A program made the translations under genes and the position numbers. A stretch of DNA of 6,063 bases, from positions 1-6,063 of the forward strand of contig JASJBY010000285.1 in the NCBI GenBank assembly GCA_030066245.1, in the 5' to 3' direction. The notes below the pieces were generated by a model. That model saw nothing but the letters and a program-made list of their open reading frames with translations, was not told the origin of the DNA and searched no databases. Each line of letters opens with the position of its first letter. Position 1 is the stretch's first letter. The DNA is from Gammaproteobacteria bacterium (GTDB lineage Bacteria; Pseudomonadota; Gammaproteobacteria; JAABTG01). Of this stretch, positions 1 through 6,063 are shown in pieces.

Positions 1-120
1 CGTGTGAAAGACCTGCCCGGTGTGCGCTATCACACCATCCGCGGCAGCCTGGACGCGTCTGGCGTAGGTGACCGCCGTCAGGGTCGCTCGAAGTATGGGG
101 CCAAGCGGCCTAAGGGTTAA
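1..120 (+). CDS. rpsL: 30S ribosomal protein S12, C-terminal 39 residues (partial, 5' end outside window)
   Basis: Translation from base 1 in frame 1 gives 39 residues ending at TAA 118-120, starting RVKDLPGVRYH and ending KYGAKRPKG. VKDLPGVRYHT is the S12 signature. By alignment to E. coli S12 from memory, the Lys of this motif corresponds to Lys87 (a streptomycin-resistance site) and the following Asp to the methylthiolated Asp of that loop; both are wild type here. S12 sits at the 30S decoding centre and monitors codon-anticodon pairing. The gene is cut by the window edge, not broken: the visible part is intact to the normal C-terminus, with one extra Gly after the usual RPK end. It is the first visible gene of a str-type cluster, 29 nt before rpsG. 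Confidence 0.97.
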   Translation, partial: RVKDLPGVRYHTIRGSLDASGVGDRRQGRSKYGAKRPKG

Positions 121-149
121 CTGGATCGAAGCAATCGCTCGGAACACCG

Positions 150-623
150 ATGCCTAGACGAAGAGAAGTTGCGAAGCGCCAGGTTCTGCCCGATCCCAAG
201 TACGGGGACCGGACCCTCGCGAAGTTCATAAACATGGTCATGCGCAGCGGCAAGAAATCGCTTGCCGAGCGGGTGGTCTACGGCGCGCTGGACACCGTCG
301 CAGAGCGGCGCAAGGGCGGGGACCCCCTGGAGACCTTCCAGAGGGCCCTGGACAACGTGCGGCCCGTGGTGGAGGTCAAGTCGCGACGTGTGGGCGGCGC
401 CACCTATCAGGTTCCAGTGGAAGTCCGGGCGACCCGTCAGCAAACCCTGGCCATGCGCTGGCTTACCGATGCGGCAAGGAAACGGGGGGAAAAGAGCATG
501 CACCTGCGTCTTGCCGGCGAGCTCATGGATGCGTCGGAGAATCGTGGTTCCGCCGTAAAGAAGCGCGAGGACACGCATCGCATGGCAGAGGCCAACAAGG
601 CGTTCTCCCATTACAGGTGGTAG
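150..623 (+). CDS. rpsG: 30S ribosomal protein S7
   Basis: This 157-aa protein, usual size about 156, is S7, the primary binder of the 3' major domain of 16S rRNA and a nucleator of 30S head assembly near the E site. The N-terminus MPRRREVAKR and LPDPKYG are typical. The helical core carries KFINMVMRSGKKS (about residues 26-38), the conserved stretch VKSRRVGGATYQVP (about 76-89) forms the beta-hairpin region, and RGEKSM, SENRGSAVKKREDTHRMAEANKAFSHYRW closes the protein. The ATG at 150 is preceded only by a weak GGA at 141-143. Translation may therefore depend on coupling to rpsL, whose stop lies 29 nt upstream. In E. coli S7 represses this operon by binding the much longer S12-S7 spacer; there is little room for that site here. 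Codon use is GC-rich and like fusA. Confidence 0.98.
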   Translation: MPRRREVAKRQVLPDPKYGDRTLAKFINMVMRSGKKSLAERVVYGALDTVAERRKGGDPLETFQRALDNVRPVVEVKSRRVGGATYQVPVEVRATRQQTLAMRWLTDAARKRGEKSMHLRLAGELMDASENRGSAVKKREDTHRMAEANKAFSHYRW

Positions 624-627
624 GAAG
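622..627 (+). promoter_or_regulatory. Ribosome binding site of fusA, overlapping the rpsG stop codon
   Basis: AGGAAG at 622-627 overlaps the rpsG TAG stop (621-623) and lies 8 nt before the GTG at 636. The placement supports the GTG start and suggests translational coupling between S7 and EF-G. Confidence 0.75.
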
Positions 628-635
628 CTTCAGCC

Positions 636-2732
<2,097 letters not shown>

Positions 2733-2747
2733 CCCAAATCAGCTTGT

Positions 2748-2761
2748 GAGGTGAAGTCACC
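2748..2761 (+). promoter_or_regulatory. Ribosome binding site of tuf, within a small hairpin
   Basis: GAGGTGA (2748-2754) is a strong Shine-Dalgarno sequence 7 nt before the GTG start at 2762. GGTG (2750-2753) can pair with CACC (2758-2761) around the loop AAGT, a 4-bp hairpin ending exactly at the start codon. The SD is seen directly. A regulatory role for the hairpin is only a possibility, as the stem is short. Confidence 0.7.
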
Positions 2762-3952
2762 GTGTCCAAGGAGAAATTTGAGCGTAACAAGCCGCACGTG
2801 AACGTAGGCACGATTGGTCACGTGGATCATGGTAAGACGACGCTGACGGCGGCGATTACCAAGGTGATGTCGTCGAAGCACGGCGGTGAGTACAAGGCGT
2901 TTGACCAGATTGACAACGCGCCGGAGGAGAAGGCGCGGGGCATCACGATTGCGACGGCGCACGTGGAGTACGAGTCGGACAATCGGCACTATGCGCACGT
3001 GGACTGTCCGGGGCATGCGGACTACGTGAAGAACATGATCACGGGTGCGGCGCAGATGGACGGGGCGGTGCTGGTGGTGAGTGCGGCGGACGGACCGATG
3101 CCGCAGACGCGGGAGCACATACTGCTGGCGAGGCAGGTGGGGGTGCCGTACATCGTGGTGTACCTGAACAAGGCGGACATGGTGGACGACGAGGAGCTGC
3201 TGGAGCTGGTGGAGATGGAGGTCCGGGAGCTGCTGAGCCAGTATGAGTTTCCTGGTGATGACATACCGATAGTGGTGGGTTCGGCGCTGAAGGCGTTGGA
3301 GGGGGACGCGAGCGATCTGGGTTCGGGCTCGGTGGAGAAGCTGATAGCGGCGATGGACGAATACATACCGCAGCCGGAGCGGGATGTGGATCAGCCGTTT
3401 TTGATGCCGATTGAGGACGTGTTTTCGATATCGGGTCGGGGGACGGTGGTGACGGGCCGCGTGGAGCGGGGTCGAGTGAAGGTAGGCGAGGAGGTGGAGA
3501 TCGTCGGCATCAAGGACACGACGAAGACCACGTGCACGGGGGTGGAGATGTTTCGCAAGCTGCTTGACGAGGGTCAGGCGGGGGACAACATCGGGGTGTT
3601 GTTGCGTGGGACGAAGCGAGACGAGGTGGAGCGAGGCCAGGTGCTGGCGAAGCCTGGGACGATCACGCCGCACACGAAGTTTGAGGCGGAGGTGTATGTG
3701 CTGTCGAAGGACGAGGGAGGGAGGCACACGCCGTTTTTCAACGGTTACCGGCCGCAGTTTTACTTTCGGACGACGGACGTGACCGGCTCGGTGGATTTGC
3801 CTGAAGGGGTGGAGATGGTGATGCCGGGGGACAACGTGAAGATGACGGTGAGCCTGATAGCGCCGATTGCGATGGAAGAGGGGCTGAGATTTGCGGTGCG
3901 AGAAGGTGGCCGAACGGTAGGCGCCGGCGTCGTCGCCAAGATCATCGAGTAG
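2762..3952 (+). CDS. tuf: Elongation factor Tu
   Basis: A full-length 396-aa EF-Tu, the GTPase that delivers aminoacyl-tRNA to the ribosomal A site. Domain 1 (about 1-200) has G1 GHVDHGKT (19-26), switch I RGITIAT (59-65), G3 DCPGH (81-85, His85 equal to the catalytic His84 of mature E. coli EF-Tu), G4 NKAD (136-139) and G5 SAL (174-176). Domain 2 has FSISGRGTVVTGRVERG (221-237). Domain 3 ends with GGRTVGAGVVAKIIE. The GTG start has a strong SD, and MSKEKFERNKPHVNVGTIGH is the normal N-terminus. Codon use is odd: Ala is GCG at all 27 positions from 30 to 378, Phe is TTT in 11 of 12, and ATA is used 7 times among 22 Ile, unusual for a very highly expressed gene and unlike fusA. The last dozen codons revert to C-ending choices. 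Upstream synteny matches tufA loci, downstream synteny (trnW-secE-nusG) matches tufB loci, so I give no A/B suffix. Confidence 0.99.
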   Translation: MSKEKFERNKPHVNVGTIGHVDHGKTTLTAAITKVMSSKHGGEYKAFDQIDNAPEEKARGITIATAHVEYESDNRHYAHVDCPGHADYVKNMITGAAQMDGAVLVVSAADGPMPQTREHILLARQVGVPYIVVYLNKADMVDDEELLELVEMEVRELLSQYEFPGDDIPIVVGSALKALEGDASDLGSGSVEKLIAAMDEYIPQPERDVDQPFLMPIEDVFSISGRGTVVTGRVERGRVKVGEEVEIVGIKDTTKTTCTGVEMFRKLLDEGQAGDNIGVLLRGTKRDEVERGQVLAKPGTITPHTKFEAEVYVLSKDEGGRHTPFFNGYRPQFYFRTTDVTGSVDLPEGVEMVMPGDNVKMTVSLIAPIAMEEGLRFAVREGGRTVGAGVVAKIIE

Positions 3953-3964
3953 CACAGACGGGAC

Positions 3965-3992
3965 GGCCGAGCGGCCGCACAGGCGCTCGGTC
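3965..3992 (+). other. Stem-loop between tuf and tRNA-Trp
   Basis: CCGAGCG (3967-3973) and CGCTCGG (3984-3990) are perfect inverted 7-mers around a 10-nt loop. A G-U pair and a G-C pair extend the stem to 9 bp (3965-3992). It begins 12 nt after the tuf stop and ends 15 nt before the tRNA. There is no T-run after it, so it does not look like an intrinsic terminator. A likely use is mRNA 3'-end protection or an RNA processing signal when the tuf-tRNA transcript is matured; this is inference. Confidence 0.5.
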
Positions 3993-4007
3993 ACTTCCTG
4001 CTGCAAC

Positions 4008-4083
4008 AGGCCAGTAGCTCAATTGGCAGAGCGGCGGTCTCCAAAACCGCAGGTTGGGGGTTCGATTCCCTCCTGGCCTGCCA
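4008..4083 (+). tRNA. tRNA-Trp (anticodon CCA), CCA tail encoded
   Basis: A complete 76-nt cloverleaf. The acceptor stem AGGCCAG (4008-4014) pairs perfectly with CTGGCCT (4073-4079), followed by discriminator G4080 and encoded CCA 4081-4083. The D arm has GCTC (4017-4020) and GAGC (4029-4032). The anticodon stem GCGGT (4034-4038) pairs with ACCGC (4046-4050) around loop CTCCAAA, giving anticodon CCA at 4041-4043 (reads UGG). The T arm contains GGTTCGATTCC. Discriminator G and anticodon CCA are the known bacterial tRNA-Trp identity elements. Its place directly upstream of secE is shared with many Proteobacteria. No promoter is obvious in the 55 nt before it, so co-transcription with tuf and release by RNase P and 3' processing is likely. 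Confidence 0.97.
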
Positions 4084-4209
4084 ACATCCACGGGTAGACA
4101 GCGCTTCCGGGCGAGCCATGGGGCCTGGCGACCAACAGCACATCGGCTCGGTTGGCCCGGCGAACACAGGAGCGGCGGCTGTCCCGGCATGAAGACTAGC
4201 GAACGGTAA
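4084..4209 (+). other. Spacer between tRNA-Trp and secE, with two tiny nested reading frames
   Basis: This 126-nt gap has no recognisable -35/-10 pair and no terminator with a T-run. It holds a 24-codon frame from ATG 4118 ending in TGA 4190-4192. That stop overlaps, as ATGA, the ATG at 4189 of a 6-codon frame (MKTSER) whose TAA (4207-4209) directly abuts the secE ATG. An AGGAG lies at 4168-4172, 16 nt before ATG 4189 and 37 nt before secE. CCAAC (4132-4136) and GTTGG (4151-4155) could form a weak hairpin. I do not call the small frames genes. Confidence 0.45.
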
Positions 4210-4587
4210 ATGAGTGCGAAAATCGAGGCCTCCGGCAGCAGGCTCGACGGTCTGAAGTGGACGGTTGCCCTGGTCCTGCTCGGCGGGGCCATTGGGGCAT
4301 TCTACCTCTACTCTGACCACTCCCTGTTGCTGAGGGTGGTGGGCCTGCTGCTTGTGGCGGGTATCTCTGCGACCCTGATTTTCCTGACCGCCAAAGGCCG
4401 CACGGCGTGGGAATTCATGCAGGAGGCGCGCACCGAAGTTCGCAAGGTGGTCTGGCCCACGCGCCAGGAGACGCTCCAGACAACCCTCGTGGTTATTGTC
4501 ATGGTCACCATTGTGGCGGTGTTTCTGTGGTTGCTGGATATGCTGCTGGCCTGGATCGTCAAGTCTGTGATCGGCATGGGAGCTTGA
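4210..4587 (+). CDS. secE: Preprotein translocase subunit SecE
   Basis: A 125-aa inner-membrane protein (E. coli 127 aa) that clamps SecY in the SecYEG channel. Three hydrophobic segments are visible, as in the enterobacterial long form: about 17-34 (KWTVALVLLGGAIGAFYL), 39-60 (LLLRVVGLLLVAGISATLIFLT) and 93-120 (LVVIVMVTIVAVFLW onward). Before the last segment lies the family's conserved cytosolic amphipathic helix and hinge, QEARTEVRKVVWPTRQET (71-88); this and the third segment are the essential core. The ATG at 4210 is fixed by the in-frame TAA at 4207-4209 directly before it and by the typical SecE N-terminus MSAKIEA. No good Shine-Dalgarno sits at the normal distance, so initiation may be weak or coupled to upstream translation. 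nusG starts 4 nt after the stop, the standard secE-nusG pairing. Confidence 0.96.
   Translation: MSAKIEASGSRLDGLKWTVALVLLGGAIGAFYLYSDHSLLLRVVGLLLVAGISATLIFLTAKGRTAWEFMQEARTEVRKVVWPTRQETLQTTLVVIVMVTIVAVFLWLLDMLLAWIVKSVIGMGA
4578..4582 (+). promoter_or_regulatory. Ribosome binding site of nusG (decides the start)
   Basis: GGGAG at 4578-4582, inside the end of secE, lies 9 nt before ATG 4592 and 15 nt before the alternative in-frame ATG 4598. Spacing favours 4592. Confidence 0.65.
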
Positions 4588-4591
4588 CGCG

Positions 4592-5128
4592 ATGACGATG
4601 CGTTGGTACGTGGTGCATGCCTACTCTGGCTTTGAGAACCAGGTGGTCCGGCTGCTCAAGGAGCGCATCCAGCGCAGCGGTGGCATGGAGGGCATGTTCG
4701 GCGAAATCCTGGTTCCGACCGAGGAAGTCGTTGAAATGCGCGACGGGCAGAAACGCAGAAGCGATAGAAAGTTTTTTCCAGGGTATGTGCTTGTTCAGAT
4801 GGAGATGAACGACGATACCTGGCACTTGGTCAAGAACGTGCCCAAGGTGATGGGCTTTATAGGTGGCACCGCCGACAAACCGGCACCGATCACCGACAAG
4901 GAGGCTGATGCCATCCTGCAACGGGTGCAGGAGGGCGCTGAGAAGCCCAGACCGAAGATTCTCTTCGAGCCAGGTGAGGTCGTAAGGGTCATCGACGGCC
5001 CTTTCAACGACTTCAACGGCGTGGTGGAAGAGGTCAACTACGAGAAGAGCAGGCTGCGGGTGGCGGTCTTCATCTTCGGACGCTCCACCCCGGTGGAGCT
5101 GGAATTCGGGCAGGTGGAGAAAGAGTGA
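4592..5128 (+). CDS. nusG: Transcription termination/antitermination factor NusG
   Basis: 178 aa (E. coli 181). NusG binds the RNA polymerase clamp through its N-terminal NGN domain. Through its C-terminal KOW domain it contacts either S10 of the leading ribosome or Rho. The NGN domain covers about 4-118: RWYVVHAYSGFENQV (4-18), GEILVPTEEVVEMRDGQK (about 37-54) and FFPGYVLVQM (61-70) are hallmark stretches. A charged linker (about 112-124, EGAEKPRPK) precedes the KOW domain, FEPGEVVRVIDGPFNDFNGVVEEVNYEKSRLRV (125-157). IFGRSTPVELEF follows, where Phe162 matches the E. coli Phe165 used to touch S10 and Rho. ATG 4592 is preferred; ATG 4598 would remove two residues only. The stop TGA lies in an AGTGA that resembles the units of the repeat array beginning a few bases later. 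Confidence 0.98.
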   Translation: MTMRWYVVHAYSGFENQVVRLLKERIQRSGGMEGMFGEILVPTEEVVEMRDGQKRRSDRKFFPGYVLVQMEMNDDTWHLVKNVPKVMGFIGGTADKPAPITDKEADAILQRVQEGAEKPRPKILFEPGEVVRVIDGPFNDFNGVVEEVNYEKSRLRVAVFIFGRSTPVELEFGQVEKE

Positions 5129-5132
5129 TTTT

Positions 5133-5243
5133 GTGACTGGTGAGCGGTGAATAGTGAGCAGTGACTAGTGAGTAGTGAGCAGTGCGAGGGGTCTCTTAGC
5201 CGCTCACTGTTCACTACTCACTGATCACTAGTCGCTAATCACT
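5133..5243 (+). repeat. Heptad (GTGANNN) array and its inverted counterpart, forming a long imperfect hairpin
   Basis: GTGA recurs with exact 7-nt period at 5133, 5140, 5147, 5154, 5161, 5168 and 5175, with a decayed GTGC at 5182. After a short centre the reverse complement appears with the same period: TCAC at 5204, 5211, 5218, 5225 and 5239, with TCGC at 5232. Folding bases 5146-5189 against 5200-5243 gives about 38 pairs (4 of them G-U) in 44 positions around a 10-nt loop (5190-5199). Because the units repeat, other registers also pair; for example GACTAGTGA at 5163-5171 matches TCACTAGTC at 5225-5233. The left arm puts TGA in all three plus frames, and the right arm does the same on the minus strand. 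There is no coding potential and no T-run. I do not recognise the family. It resembles degenerate dispersed heptanucleotide repeats known in some bacteria, but origin and role are open. Confidence 0.9.
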
Positions 5244-5250
5244 ATCCGAA

Positions 5251-5277
5251 CGGGAAGCCGCGAGGCGTTTGCACCCG
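5251..5277 (+). promoter_or_regulatory. Probable L1-binding translational operator in the rplK leader
   Basis: CGGG (5251-5254) pairs with CCCG (5274-5277), and GCC (5257-5259) pairs with GGC (5264-5266) closed by the GNRA-type loop GCGA. Between the two helices is an asymmetric internal loop: AA on the 5' side and GTTTGCA on the 3' side. Two short helices around an asymmetric loop just before rplK is the known architecture of the L1 mRNA site, which mimics the 23S rRNA L1 site. In E. coli, free L1 bound there shuts off translation of L11 and L1. The outer stem ends at the first base of the SD-like GAGGGGAG (5277-5284) of rplK, so binding could hinder ribosome access. The assignment rests on structure, position and the nearby rplA gene. 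Confidence 0.7.
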
Positions 5278-5284
5278 AGGGGAG
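5277..5284 (+). promoter_or_regulatory. Ribosome binding site of rplK
   Basis: GAGGGGAG ends 4 nt before the ATG at 5289; its GAGG part lies 8 nt before it. It touches the base of the putative L1 operator stem. Confidence 0.7.
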
Positions 5285-5288
5285 AAGT

Positions 5289-5720
5289 ATGGCAAAGAAG
5301 GTTGAGGCCTACGTGAAGCTACAAGTGCCGGCCGGGCAGGCTAACCCTAGCCCGCCCGTCGGTCCAGCGCTGGGGCAGCACGGGGTCAACATCATGGAAT
5401 TCTGCAAGGCGTTCAACGCGCAGACCCAGAGCCTCGAGCAGGGCTTGCCGATCCCGGTTGTGATCACGGTGTACAGCGATCGCAGCTTCACCTTCATTAC
5501 CAAGACTCCGCCCGCCAGTGTGCTACTGCGCAAGGCAGCGGGCATTGCCAAGGGCAGCAGCAATCCCAACACCGACAAGGTGGGCAAGGTGACGCGGCAG
5601 CAACTGGAGGAGATCGCCACCACCAAGATGCCCGATATAACCGCCGCCGACATGGACGCGGCCGTGCGCACCATCGCCGGCAGCGCGCGAAGCATGGGTC
5701 TGGACGTGGAGGGTGTTTAG
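5289..5720 (+). CDS. rplK: 50S ribosomal protein L11
   Basis: 143 aa (E. coli 142). L11 with 23S rRNA helices 43-44 forms the base of the stalk, contacts EF-G and EF-Tu and is needed for the RelA stringent response. The N-terminal domain (1 to about 70) holds MAKKVEAYVKLQVPAGQANPSPPVGPALGQHGVNI; the proline-rich PSPPVGPALG (20-29) is where thiostrepton-type antibiotics bind and resistance mutations arise. The hinge KTPPAS (72-77) leads to the rRNA-binding C-terminal domain with KAAGIAKGS, DKVGKVTRQQLEEIA and GSARSMGLDVEG. Lysines near the N-terminus and Lys40 match positions trimethylated by PrmA in E. coli. The ATG at 5289 follows a strong SD. rplA begins 2 nt after the stop, so the two are almost surely co-translated. 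The 160-nt upstream spacer carries the repeat hairpin and the L1 site. Confidence 0.98.
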   Translation: MAKKVEAYVKLQVPAGQANPSPPVGPALGQHGVNIMEFCKAFNAQTQSLEQGLPIPVVITVYSDRSFTFITKTPPASVLLRKAAGIAKGSSNPNTDKVGKVTRQQLEEIATTKMPDITAADMDAAVRTIAGSARSMGLDVEGV

Positions 5721-5722
5721 GC

Positions 5723-6063
5723 ATGCCCAGCTTATCCAAGAATCGCAAGCAGGCCCGCGAGAAGCTGGAGCCTATGAAGCTCTACAGCTCCGAGGAGGCT
5801 TTCAGGCTGCTCAAGGAAATTGCGTTTGCGAAGTTCGATGAGACCGTGGAGGTGTCCGTTAACCTGGGGGTGGACCCCCGGAAATCCGACCAGGTGGTGC
5901 GCGGCGCGACCGTTCTGCCGCGGGGCACGGGTAAGGACGTGCGTGTGGCAGTGTTCGCCCAGGGGGAGAAAGCCGACGCGGCGACACAGGCGGGGGCCGA
6001 TGTAGTCGGTTTCGAGGAATTGGCGGATGAAGTGAAAAAGGGGCGCATGGATTTCGATGTGGT
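5723..6063 (+). CDS. rplA: 50S ribosomal protein L1, N-terminal 113 residues (partial, 3' end outside window)
   Basis: The frame from ATG 5723 stays open to the window edge: MPSLSKNRKQAREKLEP..., then SSEEAFRLLKEIAFAKFDETVEVSVNLGVDPRKSDQVVRGATVLPRGTGKDVRVAVFAQGEKADAATQAGADVVG and KKGRMDFDV. NLGVDPRKSDQVVRGATVLPRGTG (about 47-70) is the L1 signature. The family is about 230 aa, so roughly half is seen. L1 forms the mobile stalk that helps release deacylated tRNA from the E site and is a translational repressor of its own rplK-rplA message. Its GGAGGG SD (5708-5713) lies inside the end of rplK, 9 nt before the ATG. rplJ, rplL and rpoBC would be expected next but are not in view. Confidence 0.96.
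   Translation, partial: MPSLSKNRKQAREKLEPMKLYSSEEAFRLLKEIAFAKFDETVEVSVNLGVDPRKSDQVVRGATVLPRGTGKDVRVAVFAQGEKADAATQAGADVVGFEELADEVKKGRMDFDV

Noticed and set aside
3965..3992. Intrinsic terminator after tuf
   Set aside because: The stem is good but no run of T follows; the next bases are ACTTCCTGCTGC.
3942..4320. Two minus-strand frames over the tRNA gene, with peptides such as ESNPQPAVLETAALPIELL and NRTPNLRFWRPPLCQLSYWP
   Set aside because: Peptides of this kind are well-known spurious translations of the antisense strand of tRNA genes, here tRNA-Trp.
5133..5243. CRISPR array or terminator in the nusG-rplK spacer
   Set aside because: The unit is 7 nt with no unique spacers of CRISPR size, and no T-run follows the hairpin.
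5129..5250. A sigma-70 promoter for rplK
   Set aside because: TTCACT (5210-5215) and CACTAT (5240-5245) are poor matches with wrong spacing, and such words arise from the repeat units themselves.

Overview
The window is a tightly packed, all-plus-strand translation and transcription gene cluster from a GC-rich bacterium, most probably a gammaproteobacterium. The proteins read like gammaproteobacterial orthologues: EF-Tu with VDDEELLELVEMEVRELLS, a three-segment SecE of 125 aa, and L1, L11 and S7 with Proteobacteria-type motifs. A tRNA-Trp gene upstream of secE is a common proteobacterial arrangement. I cannot name the genus from sequence alone.

Layout: the 3' end of rpsL (S12, 1-120), rpsG (S7, 150-623), fusA (EF-G, 636-2732), tuf (EF-Tu, 2762-3952), tRNA-Trp(CCA) (4008-4083), secE (4210-4587), nusG (4592-5128), a 160-nt spacer with an unusual heptad-repeat inverted repeat (5133-5243) and a probable L1-binding translational control hairpin (5251-5277), rplK (L11, 5289-5720), and the 5' part of rplA (L1, 5723 to the window edge). 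The only other gap over 100 nt is 4084-4209, between the tRNA and secE. No gap exceeds 300 nt.

How the genes work together: S12 and S7 build the 30S subunit and EF-G and EF-Tu drive elongation. tRNA-Trp decodes UGG. SecE is a core part of the SecYEG translocon. NusG links RNA polymerase to the leading ribosome or to Rho. L11 and L1 form the factor-binding base and the mobile stalk of the 50S subunit. L1 is expected to repress its own message through the leader site.

Two points deserve attention. First, the order rpsL-rpsG-fusA-tuf-trnW-secE-nusG-rplK-rplA joins the usual 'tufA' left flank to the usual 'tufB' right flank across one tuf gene. This is what recombination between, or assembly collapse of, two tuf copies would give. 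That tuf also has codon usage quite unlike its neighbours. Second, the nusG-rplK spacer holds an exact period-7 GTGA array followed by its inverted counterpart, able to fold into a long imperfect hairpin just before the L1 control site. I see no novel multi-gene system: the coding content is ordinary core machinery.
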